From Bradyrhizobium sp. RD5-C2 (GTDB taxonomy: Bacteria; Pseudomonadota; Alphaproteobacteria; Rhizobiales; Xanthobacteraceae), in the NCBI RefSeq assembly GCF_019972155.1, contig NZ_BOVL01000014.1:1-64000 (forward strand): a DNA stretch of 64,000 bases, in the 5' to 3' direction. The position numbers were made by a program, and so were the translations under genes. Shown here one piece after another: positions 32,214 through 42,562 of the stretch (position 1 is the first letter of the stretch; each line of letters begins with the position of its first letter). Under the pieces are notes generated by a model that did no database searches, had not been told where the DNA came from, and worked only from the letters and a program-made list of their open reading frames with translations.

Positions 32214-34172
32214 TCAGCGTTGCTCCGGTGCGGTCGGCAACGGCGCGACCGGTTCGGAGATCACCTCAGGCACCGTGGTGTTCAAGCGCAGCACGGTGGC
32301 GGCTGCGGGGACCGCGGCATCGGCCATCGCCGCATGACCTTCGGCGCTTGGATGCACCGCGCCGCCATACACCGCCGACAGGATGCCCCATGTCGCATCG
32401 TGGATGTCGGTTGGCTGCATCGAGGACGGCAGCCCCTGCGGGTAGGTCATCGCCGCGAAATAGCTGTCATTGGCGTCGCGGATCCAGCGCGCACGCGGCA
32501 GGTAGGCGCGGTATTCGCCGGCGCTGCGGCCGCATTTGAGCGGCTGGCTGGCTGCGGCGACGATGTCCGAGACGAAGCTGTCGCCGTTGGCGGCGAAGCA
32601 GTCGCGGTCGAACTCCGGATCGGTCGACGCGCGTGCGCAGAAGCCGTGGCTTGCAAACGCATCCTGATGCGCATCGACGAAGGTCATGCGGTCGGCCTGC
32701 GGATTGCGGCAGATGATGCCGGACTGGCACTGCGCGATCGCCTTGAGCTGCGGCAGGAACTCGTTTTGCACGAAGCCCGAGACCGCGGCGAGCCGCTTGG
32801 GATCGGCGTTGAACGAGGGATGGATCTCGAAGCCGGCGCGGCCGCCGGGGCAGGGCGCGCCGCCATTGGCCAGCGCCGGATTGGCGTAGGCCGTGTAGAC
32901 CACGTGCGAGAGGTCGCCGCCGACCAACGGCTTCAGCGCATCGCGCAGCTTGGCGAAATCGGCCGGCAGGTCGCGCGCCAAGGCTGAGCGGGCATCGTCG
33001 ACGCTGGCCATCGAGCCGCCCTGGCTGAACAGTGCGCGTTCGGTCGGTGTGTCGACGATCACGTTGGCGACGAGGCCGGAGAAGTAGATGTCGTTGGCGC
33101 CGACCGACAGCAGCACGAGATCGAGCGTGCGGTCGGGCTGCCGGCGCTTGGCGGCTGCGAGCGCCGTGCGCAGCTCCGCGATCTGGCCGTTGACGGTGCC
33201 CGAGCAGGTGTTGGCGGTTTTCGTCGGCAGACATTCCCGCGCCTGCTGCGAGCCGAGCAGGCCGTCGGCGATGGTGGCGCCAGTGCAGGCCAGCGGCAGA
33301 TAGGTCACCGCGATGTGCGGATATTGCACGGCGAGCGCAAGCGCGGTGCGGGTCTGGTAGCTGTACAGCGAACGGTGACAGGCCGAGTTGAGCCACAGCG
33401 CGCTCTGGCGCTGCCAGTTGGTCAGGGTGTCCGGCGCTTCGCAGGCGCGGCCGCCTTTGAAGCCGGCGCGGCTCGGCCGGTAATATTGCGCGCCGCCGAG
33501 ATAGGAGCGGAAGCAGAACCCCTCGTCGGAGAGGGCGATGGCGCGATCGGGATTGCCTTCGCCGGATGCGATGCTGTCGCCGAGGCCGGCGATCAGCAAA
33601 TCGCGCACCGCGATCTGGGTCGTCACGCGCTGGTTGGCATCCGAGCCGCTGGCGACGTCGACGGTCGCGACCGTGGTACGGCCGTAGCGGACCCGCAGAT
33701 TGACCGGCTCGGCGCAATCGAATATCGAGGATTGCGGCCCGTCGCCGTCGTCGAACGACCAGGCGCAGGTCGCGCCGACCGGAACCGGGCCCGTGAGCCG
33801 CACCACGATCGGGTGGTCGATCGGCGTCAGATAGCTTTCCTTGACGTTGTCGCGGGTGCAGAGCTCGCTGACGCGGCCCTGCAGGTCGATGCAGAGCCGG
33901 TTGACCGTGTTGCGCGCCCAGCCGCGGCCGTCGCTCTGCAGCTCCAGCGCCTGTTCCGAGGCCAGCACGCTGCGGCCGAGCCCGCTTTCGACATGCAAGC
34001 GGAAGTCGCGTTCCTCGCGGAACAGCCGGAAGCGGTTGCGGACCTCCCATGAGATCGAGAGCTGGCTATCCTGCGCGTCCGCGGCTGAAGCCAATACCGC
34101 CGCGAGCGCGCTGCCGAGCAGCACGCTGCAGACCGTTGCACGAAACGAAAATCGAACCAAAGAGCCAATCAT
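32214..34172 (-). CDS. Large exported SGNH/GDSL hydrolase
   Basis: This protein of about 652 residues has a signal peptide at the preferred start MIGSLVRFSFRATVCSVLLGSALAAVLASAADAQ (34172); the frame extends to 34247. The catalytic blocks are GLGDSIASGEG (nucleophile serine), VLLSVGANDIYFSG (block III, Gly/Asn) and GGAVHPSAEGHAAM (block V, His with an upstream acidic residue). A beta-rich N-terminal region of about 170 residues precedes the hydrolase, and many cysteines (such as CHRSLYSYQT and CLPTKTANTCSG) suggest disulfides. It is probably a periplasmic or secreted esterase or lipase acting on envelope or plant-derived esters; the substrate is unknown. The protein is roughly twice the size of simple SGNH enzymes. 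Confidence 0.88.
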   Translation of the reverse strand: MIGSLVRFSFRATVCSVLLGSALAAVLASAADAQDSQLSISWEVRNRFRLFREERDFRLHVESGLGRSVLASEQALELQSDGRGWARNTVNRLCIDLQGRVSELCTRDNVKESYLTPIDHPIVVRLTGPVPVGATCAWSFDDGDGPQSSIFDCAEPVNLRVRYGRTTVATVDVASGSDANQRVTTQIAVRDLLIAGLGDSIASGEGNPDRAIALSDEGFCFRSYLGGAQYYRPSRAGFKGGRACEAPDTLTNWQRQSALWLNSACHRSLYSYQTRTALALAVQYPHIAVTYLPLACTGATIADGLLGSQQARECLPTKTANTCSGTVNGQIAELRTALAAAKRRQPDRTLDLVLLSVGANDIYFSGLVANVIVDTPTERALFSQGGSMASVDDARSALARDLPADFAKLRDALKPLVGGDLSHVVYTAYANPALANGGAPCPGGRAGFEIHPSFNADPKRLAAVSGFVQNEFLPQLKAIAQCQSGIICRNPQADRMTFVDAHQDAFASHGFCARASTDPEFDRDCFAANGDSFVSDIVAAASQPLKCGRSAGEYRAYLPRARWIRDANDSYFAAMTYPQGLPSSMQPTDIHDATWGILSAVYGGAVHPSAEGHAAMADAAVPAAATVLRLNTTVPEVISEPVAPLPTAPEQR

Positions 34173-34275
34173 GGCGCGGTTTGACGCGAGTGGTACGGCG
34201 AAAATAAGAGAAGCGGCTGCAGAGACCAAAATCCGGGACCGAGACACCGGGGCGAGGGACCGATAACGTTCGCTG

Positions 34276-35352
34276 TTACCGTCTCAGCCGCCTGATCTGC
34301 TGCTGCCGGCTTTCGATCGGTTGCCGCACGGTCGCCGAAGCCGTGCAGGCTTGGCTGAGTCTTTTTCGTTCTTGCCACGGCCGCACCACGTTGAGCCACA
34401 GCTCGCGCATGCCCATGATCGAGATCGAGATCCCGAACGGGATCAGGAAATAGAGGATACGGAACACGACCAGCGTCGCCAGCAATTGCTCCTTGCTGAA
34501 CTCCGGCAGCGCCACCAGCATCGCAGCGTCGAACACGCCGATCGAGCCGGGGGCGTGGCTCGCAAAGCCGAGCAGCGTCGCCAGGATGAACACCACCGCC
34601 AGCGAGACGAAGTCGATATGCGGCTCAGTCGGCATCAGAAGATACATCGCAAGCGCGCAGAAGCCGAGATCGACCACGCCGATGATGATCTGCAGCAGCG
34701 TCAGCTTGGCCGAAGGCAGCACCACCTTCCAGCCGTTCTGGCCGAGCTCGCGGCGCTTCTCGCCGGTCAGGAGCCAGACGAAATAGGCGCCGATGCCGGC
34801 AAGGCAGCCGAGCGCGATCAGCCGGTTCATCGCCGGCGGCAGCAGGTCCATCGCCGATGCCGCCGCGGGGTGCCAGGCCATGCCGAAGCCGAGCACGAAC
34901 AGATTGCCGAGCCAGAACGTCAGGCCCGAGAGAAAGCAGATCTTGGCGACGTCGATCGCGGAGAGGCCGTAATCGGAATAAATCCGGAATCGGATCGCGC
35001 CGCCGGTAAAGACGGTGGCGCCGATATTGTGGCCGATCGTGTAGCTGGTGAAGCTCGACAGCGCTGCGATGCGGTAAGGGACGTGGGTCTTGCCGATCGT
35101 GCGCAGCGCGAAGAAGTCATAGAAGGTCAGGGTGCAGAACGCGCCGACCACGCAGAGCGCCGCGAGCGCGATCCGGTGCGGCGCGATGTCAGTCAGCGCG
35201 GTGAGGATGATACCGGTGTCGACGCCCTTCAGGGTGTGGACCAGCGTCGTGACCGCGAACACGATGATGAGCACGCTCGCAGCGATCCCGAGCCGTTTCC
35301 AGCCGATCTTTTCCTTGAAGCCACGCCCAAGCGTGGTCAGCAGCCGAAGCAT
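34276..35352 (-). CDS. LPG-synthase-type flippase/UPF0104 integral membrane protein
   Basis: This 358-residue protein has about eight membrane segments. The lysylphosphatidylglycerol synthase TM-region family (PF03706) is indicated by YTIGHNIGATVFTGGAIRFRIYSDYGLSA and LLGFASHAPGSIGVFDAAMLVALP. In MprF this region flips lipids, but here the cytosolic aminoacyl-transferase domain is absent, so a lipid transport or glycolipid role is more likely than lysinylation. It ends in a basic tail (RQPIESRQQQIRRLRR). It lies 103 bases upstream of the SGNH hydrolase on the same strand, possibly in the same operon. Confidence 0.88.
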   Translation of the reverse strand: MLRLLTTLGRGFKEKIGWKRLGIAASVLIIVFAVTTLVHTLKGVDTGIILTALTDIAPHRIALAALCVVGAFCTLTFYDFFALRTIGKTHVPYRIAALSSFTSYTIGHNIGATVFTGGAIRFRIYSDYGLSAIDVAKICFLSGLTFWLGNLFVLGFGMAWHPAAASAMDLLPPAMNRLIALGCLAGIGAYFVWLLTGEKRRELGQNGWKVVLPSAKLTLLQIIIGVVDLGFCALAMYLLMPTEPHIDFVSLAVVFILATLLGFASHAPGSIGVFDAAMLVALPEFSKEQLLATLVVFRILYFLIPFGISISIMGMRELWLNVVRPWQERKRLSQACTASATVRQPIESRQQQIRRLRR

Positions 35353-35970
35353 TCATCCTCCCGGCAGGGACAATTTCAGTGGGACCCGGTCACGAACAGC
35401 GACGGGTGACGGGCAAACGCACCGTACGCGATGACCCATAAGGCAAAACCGATGCGTTGTGCAGCCCTTGACAATCCAACCTTCGGCTCCCGTCCAGCGC
35501 TGTTGTCATACTGGCTACATATGTTCTCGCTCTGCGGAATGTGAGTCGCTGCCATGTCGTGGTCCGTGACGAGACCACTGCATGTTCCACCGTCCCTCAG
35601 CCGTTCCAGGCGATTTCGTCGGTATTTTTGCCAATTTTGCCGCTGTCGCAGCGGCGCTGCGGAGCCGTCGGAGCGGAGCGAATAGACGATATGCATCAGC
35701 GTGGGGGAGGTCCGGGCCGGCTGCGGCGTTTACCAAAGTGTGAAGTCGCTGTGCGCAACTGCGTGATCGGGCTGTGGGCCGCGGTTCGGGCCGCAATGAG
35801 GCGCCCGCGGGGCGGTCCGTAGGTCTATTGAGGCAAAACGCCGCGCAACATCGCCGCGGCTATATGGCCCCGGCCGGCCTGACGATACCATACTTCGATA
35901 CGCAGCGAAGGATCATTGAGAAACGAAGACCTATCTCTCGCATTGGTTGCCGAGAAGCGAGGTCAAGACC
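35353..35970. other. 618-bp region without a supported gene
   Basis: Short open frames exist on both strands (for example 35376-35696 minus), but none has a convincing ribosome site, membrane or signal segment or family motif, and composition is uneven. The region separates the divergent LPG-synthase-like and MFS genes and must contain their promoters. I could not identify a conserved element. Confidence 0.6.
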
Positions 35971-37389
35971 ATGCAACAGACATCCCTGAACCTCCGGCGC
36001 GTGCCGGACCAGCGCGCGGCGTCGCATCAGTCGCCGACCGGGCTTGCGGCGACGTTGACGCTCGCCGCGATGAGTCTCGGCTACGGCGTCGTGCAGCTCG
36101 ACGTCACCATCGTCAACACGGCGCTCAACGCCATCGGCGGTTCGCTCGGCGGCGGCGTCGCCGAGCTGCAATGGGTGGTCAGCGCCTACACCATCGCGTT
36201 CGCCGCCTTCATCCTGACCGCGGGCGCGCTCGGCGACCGGATCGGCGCCAAGCGCATTTTCATGGCCGGCTTTGCCATCTTCACCGCGGCGTCGGTTGGC
36301 TGCGCCGTCGCGCCTGATGCCGTGACGCTGATCGCCGCGCGCTGCGTGCAGGGGCTGGCCGCGGCCATCCTGGTGCCGAACTCGCTCGCGCTGCTCCGCC
36401 ACGCCTATACGGACGAGAAGGCGCGGGGACGCGCGGTCGGCATCTGGGCCGCAGGCGCGAGCCTTGCGCTGACCGCAGGCCCGTTCGTCGGCGGCGCGCT
36501 GATCACGCTGGTCGGCTGGCGCGCGATCTTCCTGGTCAATCTGCCGATCGGTCTGGCCGGGCTGTGGCTTGCCTGGCGCTTTGCCGGCGAAACCACGCGC
36601 CGTCACCAGCACCGGCTCGATCTGCCGGGACAAATTGCGGCGATCGCCGCGCTCGGCACGCTGGCCGGCGCGCTCATCGAGGGCGGCGCGCTCGGCTGGG
36701 ACAGTCCGTTCGTGGTCGCAGGCTTCGCGCTGGCGGCCGTCTGCTCTGCGCTGTTCGTCTGGCGTGAGGCGCGCGCCGCGCAGCCGATGCTGCCACTCTC
36801 GCTGTTCAGCCACAGGATGTTTGCTCTGACCTCGCTGGTCGGCCTGCTGGTGAACGTTGCGTTCTACGGGCTGATCTTCCTGCTCAGCCTCTACTTCCAG
36901 CAGGTCAACGGGCTGTCGGCATTCGCCACCGGCCTCGCATTCGTGCCGATGCTCGGCGCCGTGCTGCCCGCCAATTTGATCGCGCCGCATGTCGCGGAGC
37001 GGATCGGCGCGCCGCGGACGATCGCGCTCGGCGCCGCGCTCTCGGCCGCCGGATGCCTGGCGATGCTGTTCATCGGTCCCGCTACCAGCTATCTCGCGAT
37101 CTGCCTGCAACTGCTGGCGATCAGCGGCGGCCTCGGCCTGCTGGTGCCGCCCCTGACATCGGCGCTGCTCGGCAGTGCCGAGCCGCAGCACGCCGGGATC
37201 GCGGCCGGGGTGCTGAACGCCACCCGGCAGACCGGCAGCGTGCTCGGTGTCGCTCTGTTCGGCTCGATGGTCGGCCGGTCCGCGGCCTTCATCGCCGGCC
37301 TGCATGCGGCACTCGTGATCTCCGCCGGCGTGCTGCTTGCCGCCGCCGCGCTGATCTGGATCGGTGCATCATCACAACCGCGGCAATGA
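35971..37389 (+). CDS. MFS drug efflux transporter, DHA2 (EmrB/QacA) type
   Basis: This 472-residue protein has 14 predicted transmembrane segments. Segment 1 carries LDVTIVNTALNAIG (DHA motif D1), followed by the motif A loop ALGDRIGAKRIFM, motif B in LIAARCVQGLAAAILVPNSLALL and motif C near GAGASLALTAGPFVGGAL. It is a proton-driven exporter of hydrophobic compounds. No HlyD-type adaptor is next to it, unlike the second DHA2 pump in this window (55690-57315), so it probably exports only across the inner membrane. The S9 peptidase gene begins 79 bases later on the same strand. Confidence 0.92.
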   Translation: MQQTSLNLRRVPDQRAASHQSPTGLAATLTLAAMSLGYGVVQLDVTIVNTALNAIGGSLGGGVAELQWVVSAYTIAFAAFILTAGALGDRIGAKRIFMAGFAIFTAASVGCAVAPDAVTLIAARCVQGLAAAILVPNSLALLRHAYTDEKARGRAVGIWAAGASLALTAGPFVGGALITLVGWRAIFLVNLPIGLAGLWLAWRFAGETTRRHQHRLDLPGQIAAIAALGTLAGALIEGGALGWDSPFVVAGFALAAVCSALFVWREARAAQPMLPLSLFSHRMFALTSLVGLLVNVAFYGLIFLLSLYFQQVNGLSAFATGLAFVPMLGAVLPANLIAPHVAERIGAPRTIALGAALSAAGCLAMLFIGPATSYLAICLQLLAISGGLGLLVPPLTSALLGSAEPQHAGIAAGVLNATRQTGSVLGVALFGSMVGRSAAFIAGLHAALVISAGVLLAAAALIWIGASSQPRQ

Positions 37390-37467
37390 GCGAGGCCGTC
37401 GTTGCGCGGTCACGGCGCGGCATCTAACCTTGCGGCGTCGGGGACTGTCGCCGAGGGGGCTGACCAG

Positions 37468-39462
37468 ATGCCTGCGCCGATCGACCGTCGTGTGCTGCTG
37501 CGCCGCGCCGCCTCGCTGCCGTTTGCCAACCTGATAGCTCCGGCGCGCGGAGAGGCGTCCGCTCTGATCGCGCGCAGGGTGTTCTTCGACAATCCCGATT
37601 ACATCAATGTCCGCCTCAGCCCGGACGGGACGCAGCTGTCCTATGTCGCGCCGCTCGACGGTGTGAACAATCTCTGGGTCGCCCCGCTGTCCGATCCCAA
37701 GGCGGCGCGGCCGGTGACCCGCGTCACCGATCGCAACATCTCGGCCGGCTATCGCTGGGCGCATACCAACCGCCATGTGGTGTTCTTCCGCGAGCGCGAC
37801 GGCGACGAGAACTGGCGTGCCGCCAGCGTCGACATCACCGACGGCAAGATTGTGCCGTTGACGCCGGAAACCGGGGTCAAAGCCTTCCTGCAGGAGTCCG
37901 ATCGCAGATTCCCCGAGGAGATGCTGCTGCGGCACAACCAGCGCGACAAGCGCTACTTCGACATGTACCGCGTCAACATCGTGACCGGCGCGAGCGCGCT
38001 CGTCTACGAGAACCACGACTATATCGCGCTGATCACCGACAGCACATTCCAGTTGCGGCTGGCGTCGCGCCTGATCGCAGACGGCTCCGCCGAGGTGTTC
38101 GAGCGCGGTCCGGACGGCAGCTGGGCGCCGTTCATGACGGTGCCGATCGCCGAGACCGATACGACCCAGCTGCTGGATTTCAACGAGGACGGCAAGACGC
38201 TGTACCTGATCGATTCACGCGGCCGCGACAAGGCGGCGTTGTTCGCCCTCGACATGGCGACGCGCCAGACCACGCTGCTTGCCGCCGATGACGATGCCGA
38301 CATCGTGCGGGCGATGTTCGACGAGAATCGCCGGCCATTGGCGGCGCTGGCGATCACGGACCGGATGCGCTGGCACGCCGTCGATCAGAGCGTCGCCAAC
38401 GACCTCGCCGATCTCAGCCGCTATGGCGCGGGCGACATCAATTTTGTCAGCAACAGCGACGATCGTCGGCTCGGCACGGTCCATTTCGAGCGCGACACCG
38501 AGAGCGGTGAATTCGCGCTGCTCGACCGCAAGACGCGCGAGGTGCGCAAGCTCTTCACCCAGCGCCACACGCTCGACGGCCTTGCGCTGCGCAAGCTCGA
38601 GCCGGTCGTGATCCCCTCGCGCGATGGTCTGCGCCTCAACGGCTACCTGACTCGGCCGGTCGAAGCCGCGGCCGGGGCGGTGCCGCTGGTGCTGGTGATC
38701 CATGGCGGGCCGTATTACCGCGACACCTGGGGGTTCAGCCCGGTCCATCAATGGCTCGCCAATCGGGGCTATGCGGTGCTTGCCGTCAACTACCGGGGCT
38801 CGACCGGCTTCGGCAAAGCCTTCATCACGGCCGCCGACCACGAATGGGGCGGCAAGATGCATGACGACCTGATCGACGCGGTCGATTGGGCGGTCGCGCA
38901 AGGCATCGCCGATCCGAAGCGCGTCGGCTTCTTCGGCGGCAGCTATGGCGGCTATTCGGCGCTGGTCGCCGCAACCAAGACGCCCGATGTCTTCGCCTGC
39001 ATCGTCGATCTGTTCGGCATCTCCAATCTCGTCACCTTCATGGCGACGATCCCGCCCTATTGGGGCCCGTGGATCAGCGTCTGGAAAAATCGGCTCGGCG
39101 ATCCCGGCACCGAGACCGGTCGCGCGTTCCTGGTCGAACGTTCGCCGCTGACCCACATCGAGCGTGCCGTGAAGCCGATCCTGATCGCGCAGGGCATGCG
39201 TGACGTGAGGGTCGTGGCGGCCGAGTCCGAACAGATGGTCAATGCGCTCAGGCAGCGCGGCGTCCCCGTGACCTACATCACATTTGCAGACGAGGGGCAC
39301 GGTTTCGTGCGGCCGGAAAATCGGCTTGCCTTCTATGGCGTCACCGAAGCGTTCCTCGCCAAACATCTCGGCGGCAATTGCCAGCCGATCGGAAACGATT
39401 TCACCGGCTCATCGCTCAAGGTCGAGACGGGGGCTGAACTGGTGCCCGGGCTGCGCGGTTAG
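37468..39462 (+). CDS. S9 family peptidase (prolyl oligopeptidase / acylaminoacyl peptidase type)
   Basis: This 664-residue protein has an N-terminal beta-propeller (about residues 40-400, with PDGTQLSYVAPLDGVNNLWV-like blades) and a C-terminal alpha/beta hydrolase domain. The nucleophile serine is in GFFGGSYGGYSALVAA, the acid in AQGMRDVRVV and the histidine in ADEGHGFVRPENR. Oxyanion segment HGGPYYRD and NYRGSTGFGKAF are typical of S9C enzymes. The N-terminus (DRRVLLRRAASLPFANLIAPARG) resembles a twin-arginine-like export signal without a strong hydrophobic core, so export is uncertain. It cleaves short peptides. Confidence 0.93.
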   Translation: MPAPIDRRVLLRRAASLPFANLIAPARGEASALIARRVFFDNPDYINVRLSPDGTQLSYVAPLDGVNNLWVAPLSDPKAARPVTRVTDRNISAGYRWAHTNRHVVFFRERDGDENWRAASVDITDGKIVPLTPETGVKAFLQESDRRFPEEMLLRHNQRDKRYFDMYRVNIVTGASALVYENHDYIALITDSTFQLRLASRLIADGSAEVFERGPDGSWAPFMTVPIAETDTTQLLDFNEDGKTLYLIDSRGRDKAALFALDMATRQTTLLAADDDADIVRAMFDENRRPLAALAITDRMRWHAVDQSVANDLADLSRYGAGDINFVSNSDDRRLGTVHFERDTESGEFALLDRKTREVRKLFTQRHTLDGLALRKLEPVVIPSRDGLRLNGYLTRPVEAAAGAVPLVLVIHGGPYYRDTWGFSPVHQWLANRGYAVLAVNYRGSTGFGKAFITAADHEWGGKMHDDLIDAVDWAVAQGIADPKRVGFFGGSYGGYSALVAATKTPDVFACIVDLFGISNLVTFMATIPPYWGPWISVWKNRLGDPGTETGRAFLVERSPLTHIERAVKPILIAQGMRDVRVVAAESEQMVNALRQRGVPVTYITFADEGHGFVRPENRLAFYGVTEAFLAKHLGGNCQPIGNDFTGSSLKVETGAELVPGLRG

Positions 39463-39609
39463 GGCCAATTACATCGGCGGATTGCGGTTTTCGCAGGTCG
39501 TCTCGCGTGCATTCAAGGCTTCTTCACCATGCGTGGAGCCTTGTTGCGGTGCGGTTACCGTTCGTACACGAATGCGCCTGTTTTTATGGGTCCATAAATG
39601 GGGCCTATA

Positions 39610-42012
39610 ATGTATCGCGTTTTTACCTGTCTCACCCTGGAACATGACTGGCGGTTGGTCGTCCTCGGTGGTGTGATCTGTCTGCTCGCCAGCGCCGTCG
39701 CGATCAGCCTGTTTCACCGGGCTCGCGCGGCAGAGGGCCGGGCCCGCGAGATCTGGATCGGTCTCGATGCGGCGGTTGGCGGTTGCGGCATCTGGGCCAC
39801 CCATTTCGTCGCCATGCTCGCGTACGACCCCGGCATCGAGGCCGGATACAACATTCCGATCACGCTGCTGTCGCTGGTGCTCGCGGTTGCGATCCTGGCC
39901 GTCGGCCTGGCGGTCGCAACGCTCAACGAACGCTGGCAGACGGTTGCGGCCGGTGGCGCGATCGTCGGCGTCGGTGTCGCGGCGATGCATTACACCGGCA
40001 TGCTGGGGCTGGAGTTGCCCGCGCGCATTATCTGGTCGCCGGGCATCGTCATCGCATCGATCGTATTCGGAAGCCTGTTCGGCGCGATTGCGCTGGTCGT
40101 CGCCACGCGCGGCGAACGCCTTGGCACCACGGCGGCTGCGATCGGTCTTCTGACCGTTGCGATCGTCTCGCATCATTTCACCGGGATGGGTGCGGTGACG
40201 CTGGTGCCGGATCCGACCATCGCTCCCGACGGACTTGCGGTCTCGCCGCGCGTGCTCTCCTTCATGACCGCGGTTGCGGCCTTCGCGATCCTCGGCCTCT
40301 CGCTGATCGCCTCCATCCTCGATCGTCGCGCCAAGACCGAGCTTCACAAGCAGAAACTGGTGCTGGATACCGCGCTCGAGAACATGTCGCAGGGACTGTG
40401 CATGTTCGATGCCGACGGCCGCATCATGCTGTTCAACGAGCGCTACAGCGAGATCATGGGGCGCAATCGCGTGCCGCTGCAGGGACGCCTGTTGATCGAC
40501 GTGTTGCAGGACCTGCATTCGATCGGTGAGTGGGACGGTGATCCCGAGGAATTCTGCAACGCGCTCGTCGCCGAGGCAAAGGCCGGCCATGGCGCGACGC
40601 GGGTCGTCAGCCGCAACGAGCGCGCGATTCGTGTCGTCGATCAGCCGATGAAGGGTGGCGGCTGGGTCGCGACCTTCGAAGACATCACCGAATGGCAGCA
40701 GGCCCAGGAACAGATTTCACACATGGCGCGGCATGACGCGCTGACCAACCTGCCGAACCGGACGCTGTTCCGCGAGCAGCTCGAGAAGGCCTCAAGACTG
40801 GCCAAGCGCTCCGACCAGCTCGCGGTGCTCTGCCTCGATCTCGATCACTTCAAGGAGATCAACGACACGCTCGGACATCCGATCGGCGACGCGCTGCTGC
40901 GCGAGGTTGCGCGGCGGCTGGGCGAATGCGTGACCGAGCACGACACCGTGGCGCGGCTCGGCGGCGACGAATTCGCCATCGTGCAGTTCTGTAGCAACTG
41001 CGAGCCGTCGGTGGTGTCGTCGCTGGCAAGCGCGGTGGTCGAGCGGATCGCCGCACCCTATGAGATCGGGGGCCATCAGCTCGTGATCGGCGTCAGCATC
41101 GGCATCTCGCTCGCGCCCGAGGACGGCAAGGATCCCGACGAACTGCTGCAAAAGGCTGATCTCGCGCTCTACCGCGCCAAAGCCGACGGTCGCGGCACCT
41201 ATCGGTTCTTCGAGACCGGGATGGATGCGCGGGCACAGGCGCGCCGTCTGCTCGAGCGCGACCTGCGGCTTGCGCTGCAGCGCGACGAGTTCGAGGTCTA
41301 TTATCAGCCGATCCGTGATGTCGTGGGCGACCGGGTCGTCGCCTTCGAGGCGCTGGCGCGTTGGAATCATTCGCTGCGTGGCCTGATCGCGCCGAACAAT
41401 TTCATTCCGGTCGCCGAGGAAACCGGGCTGATCGTTCCGCTGGGCGAGATCGTGCTGCGCAAGGCCTGCGCGGAGGCCGTGAGATGGCCTGCGGACATCG
41501 CGGTCGCCGTCAACCTGTCTCCGGTGCAGTTCAAGAATCCGAACCTGGTGTCGTCGGTGAAGGCGGCGCTGGAGGCGTCGGGCCTGTCGGCGGACCGGCT
41601 CGAGCTCGAGATCACCGAATCGGTGCTGCTGCAGAACAGCGAGGCGACGCTCGCGGTTCTGCACGAGCTGCGTGGTTTCGGCGTCCGGATCTCGCTGGAC
41701 GATTTCGGCACCGGCTATTCCTCCCTGAGCTATCTGCGCAGCTTCCCGTTCGACAAGATCAAGATCGACCGTTCCTTCGTGACGGACCTTGCGACGCGCG
41801 AGGACTCGATGGCGATCGTGCGCGCCGTCACCGGTCTCGGCAAAAGCCTCGGCATCGTCACCACCGCCGAGGGAGTCGAGACCGATACCCAGTTCGACCT
41901 GCTGCGTCAGGAAGGCTGCACGCAGGCGCAGGGCTACCTGTTCAGCCCGCCCCGGCCGGCGGCTGACGTCGCCAAGATGTTGCGCCGGGCGCCGGAACGA
42001 TCGGTCGCCTAG
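39610..42012 (+). CDS. MHYT-PAS-GGDEF-EAL cyclic-di-GMP signalling protein
   Basis: This 800-residue inner-membrane protein's N-terminal 200 residues form a seven-segment MHYT domain with its three motifs WATHFVAM, AMHYTGM and HHFTGMGA, proposed to bind copper and sense gases. A PAS domain follows (about 245-365, ALENMSQGLCMFDADGRIMLFN). Then comes GGDEF with an intact active site (RLGGDEFAIV, about residue 450) and EAL with the catalytic signature AFEALARWNH, ETGLI and DDFGTGYSSLSYL. Both synthase and phosphodiesterase motifs look functional, so the net activity cannot be predicted. The stop overlaps the convergent gene by 4 bases. Confidence 0.95.
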   Translation: MYRVFTCLTLEHDWRLVVLGGVICLLASAVAISLFHRARAAEGRAREIWIGLDAAVGGCGIWATHFVAMLAYDPGIEAGYNIPITLLSLVLAVAILAVGLAVATLNERWQTVAAGGAIVGVGVAAMHYTGMLGLELPARIIWSPGIVIASIVFGSLFGAIALVVATRGERLGTTAAAIGLLTVAIVSHHFTGMGAVTLVPDPTIAPDGLAVSPRVLSFMTAVAAFAILGLSLIASILDRRAKTELHKQKLVLDTALENMSQGLCMFDADGRIMLFNERYSEIMGRNRVPLQGRLLIDVLQDLHSIGEWDGDPEEFCNALVAEAKAGHGATRVVSRNERAIRVVDQPMKGGGWVATFEDITEWQQAQEQISHMARHDALTNLPNRTLFREQLEKASRLAKRSDQLAVLCLDLDHFKEINDTLGHPIGDALLREVARRLGECVTEHDTVARLGGDEFAIVQFCSNCEPSVVSSLASAVVERIAAPYEIGGHQLVIGVSIGISLAPEDGKDPDELLQKADLALYRAKADGRGTYRFFETGMDARAQARRLLERDLRLALQRDEFEVYYQPIRDVVGDRVVAFEALARWNHSLRGLIAPNNFIPVAEETGLIVPLGEIVLRKACAEAVRWPADIAVAVNLSPVQFKNPNLVSSVKAALEASGLSADRLELEITESVLLQNSEATLAVLHELRGFGVRISLDDFGTGYSSLSYLRSFPFDKIKIDRSFVTDLATREDSMAIVRAVTGLGKSLGIVTTAEGVETDTQFDLLRQEGCTQAQGYLFSPPRPAADVAKMLRRAPERSVA

Positions 42013-42443
42013 CTCCTGCGCTGGGCAAAATAGGCGCCGCAAAACGCCATCACCGCGCCGAGGCACAGGGCGGCGAGACCGGCGAGCACGGCGGAAATGG
42101 TCGAGACCGTGCTCGGCGCCGCCGCGGCCTGGCCGGCGCCGGCCAGCATCAGCACGCCGACGACGATCAGGAACTGCCGCATCCGCTGCGGGATCTGGCC
42201 GGCCGCCGCACTGTGCATCAGATTGGCGGTGAAGTAGCCGCCCGAAAACCCGACGCTCGCGATCAGCCACCAGGCGATCGCCGCGCCTGCCGGCATGAAC
42301 TCGTGGGTATCGGAGCGCCACAGGCCGCCGAGATCGAGCCCGTAGCGCGCGCCCAGCATGTGCACGGCAAGCGCCAGCAGCACGCCGGATATCATCGCGC
42401 CGCCGAGGATGAGGTAACGCGGAAAATAGGTCGTCTCGGGCAT
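42009..42443 (-). CDS. Small integral membrane protein of unknown function
   Basis: This 144-residue protein has four hydrophobic segments (YLILGGAMISGVLLALAVHML, IAWWLIASVGFSGGYFTAN, FLIVVGVLMLAGAGQAAA and ISAVLAGLAALCLGAVMAFCGAYF). The start at 42443 gives the shortest N-terminus with a plausible ribosome site; another ATG lies at 42470. I do not recognise a family. It is convergent with and overlaps the MHYT protein gene by 4 bases. Confidence 0.72.
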   Translation of the reverse strand: MPETTYFPRYLILGGAMISGVLLALAVHMLGARYGLDLGGLWRSDTHEFMPAGAAIAWWLIASVGFSGGYFTANLMHSAAAGQIPQRMRQFLIVVGVLMLAGAGQAAAAPSTVSTISAVLAGLAALCLGAVMAFCGAYFAQRRS

Positions 42444-42562
42444 GGCTCGCTTGTAGGATAGGCGTGACATCCCATGCAAGCGTGCGGATGTGTCTGAACA
42501 GGTGGAACGGCGGATTGCCAACAACGTTGCAGGACCGGTCGGAGGCAGGCGAGGGCACAGCG

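Noticed and set aside
34276..35352. Full MprF lysylphosphatidylglycerol synthase
   Set aside because: Only the membrane region is present; the C-terminal aminoacyl-transferase domain is missing.
35376..35696. Minus-strand open frame of 106 codons in the 618-bp gap
   Set aside because: No ribosome site, no motif, and a composition unlike neighbouring genes.
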